Below are positions 8,053 through 19,780 of a stretch of DNA of 64,000 nt, in pieces; the stretch's first letter is position 1, and each line of letters opens with the position of its first letter. The notes beneath the pieces were generated by a model. That model was not told where the DNA came from. It did not search any database and worked only from the letters and a program-made list of their open reading frames with translations. Source of the stretch: Agrobacterium larrymoorei (GTDB lineage: Bacteria; Pseudomonadota; Alphaproteobacteria; Rhizobiales; Rhizobiaceae). The DNA lies in NCBI RefSeq assembly GCF_030819275.1, contig NZ_JAUTBL010000002.1:2296501-2360500 (forward strand), read 5' to 3'. The position numbers were made by a program, and so were the translations under genes.

Positions 8053-9232
8053 TCAGGCCGCAGCCTTGGCAAGCGTTGCCTTCTGGGTTTCGAAGGCCCA
8101 CTTCAACCATGGCATCACAGCCTTCATGTCGGCCGTTTCGATGGTCGCACCAGCCCAGATACGAAGGCCCGATGGCGCGTCGCGGTAGGCACCGATATCG
8201 AGCGCCACATTTTCCTTTTCGAGAAGGGAAACCATGCCCTTGGCGAAATCGGCCTGTGCAGCCGCATCAAGGGCTGCAACATCCTTGCAGACGATCTTGA
8301 GGCAAACGGAGGTGTTGGAGCGCGTCTCATCGACAACCGCCAGATTGGCGATCCAGTTGTTTTCGGCCACGAAGTCGAAGATGACCTTGGCATTGGCGTC
8401 AGCACGCGCGATCAGCGCCTTCAGTCCGCCCAGGTTCTTCGCCCAGAGAAGCGCATCGATATAGTCTTCGACGCAGAGCATCGAAGGCGTGTTGATCGTC
8501 TCGCCCGGTGAAGATGCCTTCGATCAGCTTGCCGCCAGAGGTCATGCGGAAGATCTTCGGCAGCGGCCAGGCCGGTACATAGGTCGTCAGGCGCTCGACG
8601 GCGCGTGGCGACAGAATGATCACGCCATGGCCACCCTCGCCGCCCAGAACCTTCTGCCAGGAGAAAGTGACGACATCGAGCTTGGCGAAATCGAGATCCT
8701 GCGCGAATGCGGCAGAGGTCGCGTCGCAGATGGTGAGACCCTTGCGATCGGCAGGAATGAAATCGGCATTGGGAACACGAACACCCGATGTGGTGCCGTT
8801 CCAGGTGAAGACCACGTCGCGGTCGAAATCCACTTCGGACAGGTTCGGCAGGAAACCGTAATCGGCCTCGAACTTGCGAACATCCTTGAGCTTCAGCTGC
8901 TTGACGACATCGGTGACCCAGCCGGCACCGAAGCTCTCCCAGGCGAGCATGTCCACGCCGCGTTCGCCGAGCAGCGACCACAGGGCCATTTCAACGGCGC
9001 CGGTGTCGGATGCGGGAACGATACCGATACAATAATCGGCAGGAACGTTGAGAACTTCGCGGGTGAGATCGATGGCCTGCTTCAGCTTGGCTTTGCCAAC
9101 CTTGGCGCGATGCGAACGACCAAGCGGTGCATCGGCGAGAGCATCAAGCGACCAACCGGGGCGCTTCGAGCAGGGACCTGAAGAAAAATGCGTATTGCCT
9201 GGACGCACGTCCGGCTTCACTGTATCTGTCAT
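8053..9232 (-). pseudogene. serC: Phosphoserine aminotransferase SerC, interrupted by a single-base frameshift
   Basis: PLP enzyme converting 3-phosphohydroxypyruvate and glutamate to phosphoserine; also used in pyridoxal phosphate synthesis. The N-terminal part (starting [20 protein letters not shown]) is coherent to about residue 243 and contains the PLP-lysine motif [12 protein letters not shown]. It then reads [14 protein letters not shown], whereas the family continues [19 protein letters not shown]. That continuation is present one frame over (8053-8481, ending in WAFETQKATLAKAAA). Removing one base of the CCC at 8504-8506 restores a 392-residue protein of normal length. All other parts look intact, so the lesion is recent or a sequencing error. 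The gene heads the serC-serA operon behind a structured leader. Confidence 0.9.
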
Positions 9233-9234
9233 TT

Positions 9235-9290
9235 GACTATCCTTCCAGATAGGCGCTCCACGTTAGGGTGGAGTGTCCTGACGCCGTTGC
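9235..9290 (-). ncRNA. serC leader RNA motif (5' UTR cis-regulatory structure)
   Basis: On the minus strand directly ahead of the serC start codon, two adjacent helices can form. One is GGCG/CGCC (9282-9285 with 9252-9255) enclosing a perfect CTCCAC/GTGGAG hairpin (9268-9273 with 9256-9261). The second is CTATC/GATAG (9248-9252 with 9237-9241), whose loop TGGAAG contains the ribosome-binding site, three bases before the ATG region. This placement and shape match the serC RNA motif described in Alphaproteobacteria ahead of serC-serA operons. The family is known; its ligand, if any, is not established. Sequestration of the Shine-Dalgarno sequence suggests translational control. Confidence 0.7.
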
Positions 9291-9440
9291 TATTCCTCTC
9301 CGCCACTTCCGTCAAGCGGAATATGTCGCAAGCTTCAACAATTTTGTCCGATATGCGCCAGACGCCGATAACCGCACAAAAGAAAACCGCCCGTATCGAC
9401 AGGATACGGGCGGTCGAAGTCTACGATCGGTCTGTGACGT

Positions 9441-10235
9441 TTACTTGTAAACGGCGGGCTGAACCGGAATATCGGCGGGCGGCATATACTGTGCGGTGTC
9501 GCAGCCGTTGAAGACATAGCGGCCACCGAGACGGACTTCATGCGAGGTCAGGCCCTTGTCGCGGCCAGGACCGGCAGCGCCGTTGAGACCGAACATTTCG
9601 CCTTGCCCGATCTGACGGAAGCGATAGCCGATATCGGCCTTGAAATCGCAGGTGACGTCAACCGAGGCGCCAGCCATCAGAGCGTAGGCGAAGCGCCAGT
9701 TGCTCTTGCCGTCGAACTCGCAGCAACCGGAATCGGTCCTGAACGTGTCCCACTTCACATAGGCGCCACCGATACCCGCGCCGACATAAGGCGTGACGCG
9801 GCCATAGGTGCCGAGATCGACATAGGCGTTCGCCATCAGGCCATAGGCCGTGAGCGAGGTGTGAGACGACAGGTCTGGTGCCGTGCCACGGAAGTTGGAT
9901 TTCGACAAATAATCGAAAGTCAGGTCGGTGCGCAGATAGTTGTTGATCTGGTAGCCCACACCTGCGCCAAAGAGGACGCTGTCCTTCTGGGACGCGCTGG
10001 TAAAGCTGACATCTTCCATCGCAGATGCCGACACCGCCCGGTTGAAGCTGCCGCCGCGGAACTTGTTGAAGGAATAGCCAACATCGCCACGCAGATACCA
10101 GCCGCTCGCTTCCTTCACCTGAATTTCCGGTGCAGTCTCAATGTAGGCTGGTGGGGCTGGTTGATAGACATCCGCAGCAAGTGCGTGTTGACCTGCCATC
10201 AGAGCGGCAACAATACCGATCAGGCTCTTCTTCAT
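9441..10235 (-). CDS. Outer-membrane beta-barrel protein, Omp25/Omp31-like
   Basis: A 264-residue porin-like protein with a signal peptide (MKKSLIGIVAALMAGQHALAA, cleavage before DVYQP), a short proline-rich linker, then a barrel beginning GWYLRGDVGYSFNKF, a start common to rhizobial small OMPs. Strands end near EVRLGGRYVF, followed by a tail with a cysteine and prolines instead of a terminal phenylalanine. Two adjacent cysteines (GCCEF) lie in a predicted loop. I chose the start at 10235 because it gives a proper signal peptide preceded by GGAG; the frame opens 19 codons earlier. A CtrA-like box lies 81-95 bases upstream. Confidence 0.85.
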   Translation of the reverse strand: MKKSLIGIVAALMAGQHALAADVYQPAPPAYIETAPEIQVKEASGWYLRGDVGYSFNKFRGGSFNRAVSASAMEDVSFTSASQKDSVLFGAGVGYQINNYLRTDLTFDYLSKSNFRGTAPDLSSHTSLTAYGLMANAYVDLGTYGRVTPYVGAGIGGAYVKWDTFRTDSGCCEFDGKSNWRFAYALMAGASVDVTCDFKADIGYRFRQIGQGEMFGLNGAAGPGRDKGLTSHEVRLGGRYVFNGCDTAQYMPPADIPVQPAVYK

Positions 10236-10315
10236 ATAGGTGGCTCCATAAGCGGCACACGCAAGTGGCGCGTACACCAGTGAATTCTTCACTTATGAAA
10301 CCTGAATGAAATTGG

Positions 10316-10330
10316 TTAAGTGACGATTAA
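10316..10330 (-). promoter_or_regulatory. Possible CtrA-binding box upstream of the porin gene
   Basis: TTAA at 10316-10319 and TTAA at 10327-10330 are separated by exactly seven bases, the full CtrA site layout. It lies 81-95 bases upstream of the porin start codon, in its promoter region. CtrA control of outer-membrane proteins is known in related Alphaproteobacteria; binding here is inferred from the motif only. Confidence 0.4.
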
Positions 10331-10737
10331 TATTACCGCCAGTAAAGGCTGTTTTACTAATAAATACAGTCAACGCCGCGTTAACGGCAGCAATGTCAGC
10401 AGCTAAAGCTGCGCAAATGCACCCGTAGCGGGCTTAAGTACATCCCGTAGCTGCACCAGAACAGATCAGCACAACTGTGCCGAATCGATGTGTTTCTTTC
10501 GAATTCGTCCTGTCGATGGACAACAGTATTAACCGGTATCCAGTATAAAACGAAAAGCGCGTGCAACAGCCCGAAACTTTGACCTCTCAGGCATGTTCAC
10601 GCGCAGAACGTTTCGACATCGCCCGTCATCGTCCCGCATTGACCATGACGGCGCCACTCGCTGCGTTCGGCAACAGCTGAAATCGCGACTAACCCGTTGA
10701 AGAAGACGGTACAACAACCTGTCCAGAGTGGCCCTCG
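10331..10737. other. Divergent intergenic region between the porin and GGDEF-EAL genes
   Basis: About 400 bases without a supportable gene. It contains a short perfect hairpin (GCAGCT/AGCTGC at 10399-10412) and an AT-rich segment around 10520-10555 that could hold the promoter of the downstream plus-strand gene. I see no RNA gene or mobile element. Confidence 0.45.
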
Positions 10738-12689
10738 GTGAAAACAAATCTGAAAAGCATCTTCGACTTCGCGCCCACGCCACAGGACAATCCGGTGTTG
10801 TTGCGAGCGCAATATACGGCCTTCAGCCGGCAGATGCCGATGATGTACTTCATCCTGCTGTCCAGCACCTGGGCGCTGGCCCTGACCTATTTGGACGCCG
10901 CACCGAGGTTGCTGTCGCTTGGCGTTCCATCTGTCTTCACGGTCCTGTGCGGTGCGCGCATCCTCTTCTGGCTACGGTCTCGGGGTGAAACCCCTTCCAT
11001 TGCAGCCGTCGCGGCCACCATGCGGTGGATAAACATCCTCGGGGCAGGAATTGCCGCGGGCTTTACCACTTGGTCCTGCCTGCTCTACCCCTATGGCGAT
11101 GACTTCCAGAAGTCACACGTGGCCTTCTATATGGCGATCACCGTCATTTCCTGCATCTTTTGCATGATGCATGTGCGCTCTGCCGCCCTGATGGTGACGG
11201 CGATCGTCAACGGCACGTTCGTCGTCTTCTTCGCGTCCACCGGGCACATGACGCTGGTTGCCACGGCCATCAACATTCTGCTCGTCTGCTTCGGCATGCT
11301 GGTCGTGCTCAAGATCAACTACGACAATTTCGAGCAAATGGTGCTGGCCCAGCAGAAGACCGAAGCGCTGAGCAATGAGAACCTCAAGCTGGCCAACATC
11401 GATAGCCTCACCGAACTCCCCAATAGACGCGCATTCTTCCATCATCTCGACGCATGCTTCACGCTCGCCCAGGCCGAAAAGCACCGGCTGGCGGTGGGCG
11501 CGATCGATCTCGACGGCTTCAAACCCGTCAACGACCTTTACGGTCACTCCGCCGGCGACCGGCTCTTGAAAGAAGTCGGCAAGAGGCTGCAGGACGTGTG
11601 TAGCGCACAAGGCATCTTCCTGTCCCGCCTGGGTGGCGATGAGTTCGCCTTCATCATCTCCGGTCAAGTCAACGAGAATACTGTGCTTACCGCTGCCACA
11701 TGATGGGCGCCAAGCTTCGCATCCCCTTCGAAACGCCGGATGCCAAGATCATGATTTCCGCTTCGATCGGCATCGCCATCTATCCCGATGTCGCCTCGAC
11801 GCCCGAAGAACTCTTCGACCGCGCCGACTATGCACTTTACCAGAGCAAGCGGGAGCATCGCGGGAACAGCACGCTCTTCACCACCAAGCATATCGTCGAA
11901 ATCCACCGCGATGCGCGCGTCGAGCAGACGCTGCGACAGGCCGATCTCGCCAAAGAATTGTCGGTGGTCTATCAGCCGATCCTCGACGTCACCTCCGGCA
12001 AGACCGTCGGCTTCGAGGCGCTCGCGCGCTGGGAGAGCAGAGTTCTCGGAACGGTCGGGCCCGCACAATTCATCCCGATTGCCGAGCGCGCCGGCATCAT
12101 CAGCATGCTGACGAAACCGCTATTGAAACAGGCACTCGCTGCGGCAAAGACCTGGCCGAAGGATGTGCGCCTGTCCTTCAATCTCTCAGCCCAGGCTGTC
12201 AACAGCACGGAAGCCACGCTTGGCATCATCGCCATCATCGCCACCAGCGGCTTCGACCCCCAGCGGCTCGACCTGGAGATCACCGAAACAGCGATCATTC
12301 ACGACACCCGAAAGGCACGCAATTCCGTCGAGATGCTCCGAAAGATCGGCTGCGGCATTTCGCTCGACGATTTCGGCACCGGCTATTCGAGCCTGACCTC
12401 TCTGCACTCGCTCCCGCTGACCAAGCTCAAGATCGACCGGAGCTTCGTGAGAAACATTCAGGACAGTGCCGCAAGCTACAACATCGTCCGCTCGCTCCTG
12501 ACCCTCAGCCGCGAGATGGGCCTAAACACGATTGTCGAAGGCGTCGAAACCCAGGCCGAACTCGACGTCATCAAGACGCTCGGCGGAACGCTGGTGCAGG
12601 GCTACGTCTTCTCCCGACCGATCCAGACGGAGAAGGTGCACGCATTTCTGAACGGGGACTTGGAGGAGAGCCTTCAGAAGCGGGCGTGA
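10738..12689 (+). pseudogene. Membrane-anchored GGDEF-EAL protein split by a frameshift
   Basis: Cyclic-di-GMP turnover protein. The first reading frame (10738-11703, GTG start, 321 aa) has about five to six membrane helices, then a GGDEF domain from LANIDSLTELPNRRAFF to the active-site RLGGDEF near residue 298, and stops at a TGA inside the domain. The second (11700-12689, 329 aa) resumes with the rest of the GGDEF fold (SASIGIAIYP, RADYALYQSK) and a complete EAL domain with FEALARW, DDFGTGYSS and GVETQAELD. The two frames overlap by ATGA. A single inserted base near 11690-11697 would fuse them. Either the diguanylate cyclase half is lost, or two coupled polypeptides are made, or the base is a sequencing error. 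Confidence 0.8.
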
Positions 12690-12814
12690 CGGGGGTAAGC
12701 GCAGACATCCCTCGCGTGCGACCCAACCGACGCCTCAGCCCATGATCCGCTATCCGACGTTGAAGCAAGGGTGAAAGGGCGTCCCGTCGGATGCGAGCGC
12801 CCTCTGCGGATATG

Positions 12815-14167
12815 TCAAGCCGCCGACTTCACACTGCCGATCACGCCGACCAGATCATTCACGATCCGCTCGACCTGCGCACTGTCATCGCCTTCGGCCA
12901 TGACGCGGATCAGCGGTTCGGTGCCCGATGGGCGAATGACGAGGCGGCCCTTGTCGGCGAGTGCGCTTTCGGCATCGGCGATCGCCTGCTTTACAACGGG
13001 ATTCTCGAGCGGCTTGCCGCCGGAAATGCGGACATTCTTCAACAGTTGCGGCACAGGCTCGAACTTACGGCAGACCTCGCTCACCGTCTTGCCCGACCGC
13101 TTGACGCGCGCCAGAACCTGAAGCGCTGCCACAAGACCATCGCCCGTGGTGCCGTAATCGGACAGCACGATATGGCCGGACTGCTCGCCGCCGACATTGA
13201 AGTCGTGGTTGCGCATATGCTCCACCACGTAACGGTCGCCCACCTTGGTGCGCGCCAGCGTCAGCCCCTTGTCGCCAAGGAACCGCTCCAGGCCAAGATT
13301 GGACATGACGGTTGCGACAATGCCGCCGCCTCGCAGGAGGTTGTCCTCGGCCCAGCTATGGGCAATGGTTGCCATCAATTGGTCGCCATCGACGATCTGG
13401 CCGCGCTCATCGACGATGATCACGCGATCGGCGTCGCCATCGAGCGCAATGCCGATATCGGCACGCACTTCATGAACCTTTTTCTGCAAGGCTTCCGGAT
13501 GGGTCGAGCCGCATTCAAAATTGATGTTGGTGCCATTCGGCTCGTTGCCAATGGTCACAAGCTCGGCACCCAGTTCCCAAAGCGCGGTGGGAGCAACCTT
13601 GTAGGCTGCACCATTGGCGCAATCGATGGCAATTCTGAGCCCGTTCAGCGTCACATCGCGCGGCAGGGTGCGCTTGACGAATTCGATGTAACGATAAATG
13701 TCGCCATCGACGCGCTTTGCGCGACCGATCTCGTGCGGCTTGGCAAGCTGGGCGTAGATGTCTTTGTCGAGCAGGTCTTCGATCTCCAGCTCCAGCTCGT
13801 CGGAAAGCTTGTAGCCATCCGGGCCGAAGAGCTTGATGCCGTTATCGGCGAAGGGATTGTGCGAAGCGGAAATCATCACGCCGATATCGGCACGAAGCGA
13901 ACGCGTCAGCATGGCAACCGCAGGTGTGGGGATCGGGCCAAGCAGGAAGACATCGAGACCGGCAGCGGTAAAACCAGCGACCAGGGCGTTTTCCAGCATA
14001 TAGCCGGACAGGCGAGTATCCTTGCCGATCACGACGCGATGACGGTGATGGCCACGACGGAAGATCGTACCGACAGCAATCCCCACCCGCATCGCCAGAT
14101 CCGGGGTCATGGGGAAAACGTTGGACTGCCCGCGAATGCCGTCAGTTCCGAAATAGCGACGTGTCAT
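12815..14167 (-). CDS. glmM: Phosphoglucosamine mutase GlmM
   Basis: Interconverts glucosamine-6-phosphate and glucosamine-1-phosphate on the route to UDP-GlcNAc for peptidoglycan and lipid A. The 450 residues are the normal length. It starts [13 protein letters not shown], the phosphoserine catalytic loop is [15 protein letters not shown] near residue 100, the metal-binding loop is ALDGDADRV near residue 240, and the C-terminal phosphate-binding loop is [13 protein letters not shown]. It lies downstream of ftsH on the same strand, a placement conserved in many bacteria, but 270 bases and a terminator separate them, so it likely has its own promoter. Confidence 0.97.
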   Translation of the reverse strand: MTRRYFGTDGIRGQSNVFPMTPDLAMRVGIAVGTIFRRGHHRHRVVIGKDTRLSGYMLENALVAGFTAAGLDVFLLGPIPTPAVAMLTRSLRADIGVMISASHNPFADNGIKLFGPDGYKLSDELELEIEDLLDKDIYAQLAKPHEIGRAKRVDGDIYRYIEFVKRTLPRDVTLNGLRIAIDCANGAAYKVAPTALWELGAELVTIGNEPNGTNINFECGSTHPEALQKKVHEVRADIGIALDGDADRVIIVDERGQIVDGDQLMATIAHSWAEDNLLRGGGIVATVMSNLGLERFLGDKGLTLARTKVGDRYVVEHMRNHDFNVGGEQSGHIVLSDYGTTGDGLVAALQVLARVKRSGKTVSEVCRKFEPVPQLLKNVRISGGKPLENPVVKQAIADAESALADKGRLVIRPSGTEPLIRVMAEGDDSAQVERIVNDLVGVIGSVKSAA

Positions 14168-14386
14168 GTGAACTCCAAATATTGAGGACGACCACTGGTC
14201 GAGTCCAAGCGTCCTTCTTCGCTAGATGCCACAAAGCGAGTCTGGCGGCACGTAAATTACCGCAAAAACGGAATATATGTCGTGAGTGGTCGGGTTTCTC
14301 CCCAGGAAAGCGTTAGGGTTTTCAGGCGAAGCGCCAGCAACGGGAGAGGCTAGCCCGCCGAATGGGAGCGGTGCAAACACCCAGCA

Positions 14387-14414
14387 AAAAGGCCGCCCTG
14401 TCGGAGCGGCCTTT
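14387..14414 (-). terminator. Terminator after ftsH
   Basis: A perfect 9-bp stem (14388-14396 with 14406-14414, AAAGGCCGC/GCGGCCTTT) lies 25 bases beyond the ftsH stop codon. Its A/T-rich base allows function in either direction, but context favours the minus strand. Confidence 0.75.
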
Positions 14415-14438
14415 CTATCGTAAACTTATGCACCAAGC

Positions 14439-16385
<1,947 letters not shown>

Positions 16386-16523
16386 TGAACTCCCCGAACT
16401 CCAACGGACGGAGGACCGCCCGCCATTATGTTGCCCCTAACATAAGGAGGACAGGTGCGGTTGCCAAGGCGAAGGGAGAAAGGAGATGTGTTTTGCGGTA
16501 AAAACTCTGCGAATTTTACCGCA

Positions 16524-17843
16524 CTAGTATACCGGAAGCTGCGGATAGACGCCGCGCCCAAGGCTGAGCGCAATCGCATTTGCCAGTTCAAGATCGAAGC
16601 GGGGCAGAAACAGGTCATAAGGCGCAATCAAGGGGCGGATCGTTACCGCTCCAATATCAGCGCTCCCCTGCCCTGAACCCTCCGGCCTAACAAGCGGCTG
16701 CGCAAGCTTCGCCCGTTTGAGCACGCCGGTCGGAACTGCGGTCGGCGCGAGATCTTCTTCATATGCAGCCACCCCGCCGGAAACGCTTACCGCGACCTTG
16801 GAACGGTTGACGATCTCGAACCGCTCATCCCACAGGCCGGTTTCACCGGGAGCAACGGTGATCGTCGGCACGTCCCGGTTCTCACGCATCAGGTAGAGCC
16901 CCTCCTTGCGCCTGTCGAAGATGACACGCCCCGCTGTCAGCCTGCCTGGCTCTCCACCGGCAACGAAGGCCATCACCCGATCCATACTCTCCGCCGCAAG
17001 CGGATAGGCCCTGCCGCCAGTGACGCCAGCGAGGGCTGCGAGGGCATAGCGGATGACGTTAGGATCATCGATAAGGCAATCAGCGTGGAGCTTGATCAAG
17101 CCCCCCGGATAAGCCTGCACGGCAGCAGACACAAGAGCGGCGGCTCTGGATGCAAGCTCTGTCCTGTCGAGCAGCGGCTCGCTGGACGGAACATCGGCGT
17201 CCGTGGAGCGCTTGCGCACCCGCACACGCTCATACTTGTCGTCTTCATTGCTGGGGTCGTCGACCCAGCCCTGCCCTCTGGCCAGGAGATAGCGGCGGAT
17301 ATCCTCACGCCTCACGCCCAGGAACGGGCGCAACACCCAGTGACGGGCATTGTAGAGAACCGCATCTGCCATGCCGGAAAGCCCGGGCAGGTTCGCTTGC
17401 GCGCCCCGATAACTGCGCATGGCAATCGTCTCGCGCTGGTCGTCAAGCGTGTGCCCGACCACGATGGCGGTCGCACCAATCTTGCCGGCGACCTCTCCGA
17501 TCAGCCGATACCGCGCCAGCCGTGCTGCGGCGGAGATGCCGGTTTTCGGTTTCTCGTCGGTCCAGCGACGGATGTGATGAGGAATGGAGAGCGTGCGACA
17601 CAGCGACTTGACGGCCTCCGCCTCATCCGCCGCTTCGGGCCGCAAAGCATGGTCGATGGTCACGGCATGAAGCTGGACATCGTCTCGACCGCAGACAAGC
17701 AAAACCTCGTGAAGCGCCAGAAGCAGGCCGGTGGAGTCGCTTCCGCCTGATATAGCGACCAAAAGAAGGGCAGGTTTTTGAATTCGTTCTAGAAAATTCC
17801 GCGCTGCCTCGATCGGCGCTAGCGGAGAAGACGGGATCGCCAT
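16524..17843 (-). CDS. tilS: tRNA(Ile)-lysidine synthase TilS
   Basis: Attaches lysine to the wobble cytidine of the CAU-anticodon tRNA-Ile, switching it to read AUA. The PP-loop ATP-binding motif SGGSDS is near residue 34 and downstream motifs include GHTLDDQRETIAMR and RPFLGVRREDIRRYL. At 439 residues it carries the extra C-terminal region of proteobacterial TilS. It lies between cpoB and ftsH, the usual alphaproteobacterial order. The stretch after [20 protein letters not shown] ends in a short tail and looks complete. Confidence 0.94.
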   Translation of the reverse strand: MAIPSSPLAPIEAARNFLERIQKPALLLVAISGGSDSTGLLLALHEVLLVCGRDDVQLHAVTIDHALRPEAADEAEAVKSLCRTLSIPHHIRRWTDEKPKTGISAAARLARYRLIGEVAGKIGATAIVVGHTLDDQRETIAMRSYRGAQANLPGLSGMADAVLYNARHWVLRPFLGVRREDIRRYLLARGQGWVDDPSNEDDKYERVRVRKRSTDADVPSSEPLLDRTELASRAAALVSAAVQAYPGGLIKLHADCLIDDPNVIRYALAALAGVTGGRAYPLAAESMDRVMAFVAGGEPGRLTAGRVIFDRRKEGLYLMRENRDVPTITVAPGETGLWDERFEIVNRSKVAVSVSGGVAAYEEDLAPTAVPTGVLKRAKLAQPLVRPEGSGQGSADIGAVTIRPLIAPYDLFLPRFDLELANAIALSLGRGVYPQLPVY

Positions 17844-17863
17844 GGCGGGGGCTGCGAGCAGGC

Positions 17864-18880
17864 TCAGCAGCCGATGCGCTTCTGTTCGCTGGTGACTTTG
17901 CCGAGAACGGTCTTGGAGGCGCTGGGGTAGCGCTTCGGCACTTCGCGCAGCGTGGCGCAGGCCGTGTCCTTGTTGTCGAGTGCGGCAAGCGACATGCCGA
18001 GCTTCAGCAGCATTTCAGGCGCCTTGGGAGACTTGCCGTAATTCTTGTGTCCATCGAGAAAGGTCTTCGCGGCAGCGGTGAACTTACCCTGCGAGTACTG
18101 CGCTTCGCCAAGCCAGAAGCTGGCATCCGCCGCCTTCGAGCCATTGGGATAGCCCTGGATATATTGTTCGAAGCCCTGCTCCGCCTGCTTGTAATCGCCC
18201 GCCAGCACATGGCTGTAGGCCGCCTGATAGATGTCGTTTTCGCTGGTGAGTGCGGCGGTATTGACCGGATCGGTGCTGGTGGACTTGCCACCCGTGCTCA
18301 CACCTGGAAGCGCGCCCGCAGAATTATTGGCGTTCGAATTCAACGTGCCGCCAATCGGCATGCCACGCGAATCGAGCTCGATCGAGCCAAGCGTCGTTTC
18401 CCCAGGTGCGGCGTTGGACCGCGGCCCGGTGGGCGCCACACCGCCGGACGCCGAAGCGCCGTTGGAAGACGGCTCTTCGATGATGGTTGCGACATCGTCA
18501 GACGGACCGGCGGAAGAGCCTGCAGGCGGAAGATCCGCCTCGGCCTTTTTCTTCGGTGCTGCAGCCGGTGCGGACGACTTGCCGCCGCCTTCCAGTTCCT
18601 GGAAGCGGTACTCATTGTCTTCCTGCGCCTTGCGAATGGTCTCCTGCATCTGGAGAAGCTGGAAGCTCATCTCTTCGATACGACCGTTCAACTGACGGAT
18701 CTGCTCTTCAAGCTGCTGTACACGGTAGGTCTCGTTGGCCTGGACATTGACCACCGGAGCCCGCGAATTGGTCGTGCTAGGGTTCCCACCCCAGCCAAAC
18801 AACGGCTGCGACACTGCAGTGCCGCTCAAGCCGGTGCAGGCTGCAAGCCCCAGCATTCCCGCCACGACAAGTTTCTTCAT
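17864..18880 (-). CDS. cpoB: Tol-Pal coordinator CpoB (YbgF)
   Basis: Periplasmic protein that links peptidoglycan synthesis to Tol-Pal driven outer-membrane constriction. The 338 residues comprise a signal peptide (MKKLVVAGMLGLAACTGLSG), a coiled-coil trimerisation region about residues 45-100 (RVQQLEEQIRQLNGRIEEM), a long alanine/serine/proline linker, and three TPR repeats in the last 120 residues (YSHVLAGDYKQAEQGFEQYI). I chose the start at 18880 because it gives the signal peptide; the frame is open further upstream. An LAAC sequence could be read as a lipobox, but CpoB proteins are normally soluble. Confidence 0.9.
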   Translation of the reverse strand: MKKLVVAGMLGLAACTGLSGTAVSQPLFGWGGNPSTTNSRAPVVNVQANETYRVQQLEEQIRQLNGRIEEMSFQLLQMQETIRKAQEDNEYRFQELEGGGKSSAPAAAPKKKAEADLPPAGSSAGPSDDVATIIEEPSSNGASASGGVAPTGPRSNAAPGETTLGSIELDSRGMPIGGTLNSNANNSAGALPGVSTGGKSTSTDPVNTAALTSENDIYQAAYSHVLAGDYKQAEQGFEQYIQGYPNGSKAADASFWLGEAQYSQGKFTAAAKTFLDGHKNYGKSPKAPEMLLKLGMSLAALDNKDTACATLREVPKRYPSASKTVLGKVTSEQKRIGC

Positions 18881-18974
18881 AGTGCTTCCTGTCTCATTGA
18901 TTTGCGCCCCAGCGGCGCAACTCCGGATTTTTTCCATCTGCGATGAAAAAGCAACTTAACTTCGGCCAAACTAT

Positions 18975-19008
18975 GAAAAAAACGAAAGGCGACCCGAGGG
19001 CCGCCTTT
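18975..19008 (-). terminator. Terminator after pal
   Basis: AAAGGCG (18985-18991) pairs with CGCCTTT (19002-19008), and a T-rich run follows on the minus strand. It lies 30 bases beyond the pal stop codon, so cpoB may be partly uncoupled from the genes upstream. Confidence 0.65.
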
Positions 19009-19037
19009 GCAAATTTCATCACGATTGCGCGAGGCAA

Positions 19038-19574
19038 TTACATGCCTGCGCCACCGAGAACGGTAACCGCGCGGCGGTTCTGCGACCAGCAGGAGATGTC
19101 GTCGCACACAGCCACCGGACGTTCCTTGCCGTAGGAGATCGTCTTCATGCGGTTTGCCGGAACGCCCTGGGACGCCAGGAATTCCTTGGTGGCGGCTGCA
19201 CGGCGTGCACCAAGCGCCAGGTTGTATTCGCGCGTGCCGCGTTCGTCGGCATGGCCTTCGATGGTGATGGCGTAGTTCGGGTAACGAGCAAGCCACTGAG
19301 CCTGGCGCTGCAGCGTCTGCTGTGCGTCGGCACGGATCGAGGTTGAGTCGGTATCGAAGAAGATGCGGTCGCCGACATTGACGGTGAAGTCCTGCTGCGA
19401 ACCAGGCGTCGCGGAACCGGCACCACCGCCGAGGCCAAGCTCGCCAGCGCTGTTCGGCATGTTCTTCTTGTTCGCGCAACCGGCAAGTGCCAGAGCGAGC
19501 GTCAGAGCGATGACAGCCGGATTGCGGGCGATTCTCTGCATTGGGCTAAGCGCCGAAGTTTGTGTACGGCTCAT
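19038..19574 (-). CDS. pal: Peptidoglycan-associated lipoprotein Pal
   Basis: Outer-membrane lipoprotein that binds peptidoglycan and TolB. The 178 residues start with a lipoprotein signal peptide ending in the lipobox LALAGC (lipidated Cys about residue 33), then a glycine-rich linker and an OmpA-like domain with DRIFFDTDSTSIR, the diaminopimelate-binding region IEGHADERGTREYNLALG, and GKERPV. It follows tolB on the same strand and has a terminator just after it. Confidence 0.96.
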   Translation of the reverse strand: MSRTQTSALSPMQRIARNPAVIALTLALALAGCANKKNMPNSAGELGLGGGAGSATPGSQQDFTVNVGDRIFFDTDSTSIRADAQQTLQRQAQWLARYPNYAITIEGHADERGTREYNLALGARRAAATKEFLASQGVPANRMKTISYGKERPVAVCDDISCWSQNRRAVTVLGGAGM

Positions 19575-19780
19575 CGCCGGTCTCTCCTTAGGATTTCGAT
19601 AACGTTGCCAGACGCTAACCGATTGAGGTTAACGGCCCCCGAACGCTTATGGTTAACAAAAAGGAAATGTCCCACTTTTTTGCTCCCTCACAGCACTTTG
19701 CGGCAAGAAAGAGGCGCATTCCCGGCATTCTCCACAAAACCGCCGCAACGCCCCGGTTTGGGACGCTGCGCCCGGAATTA

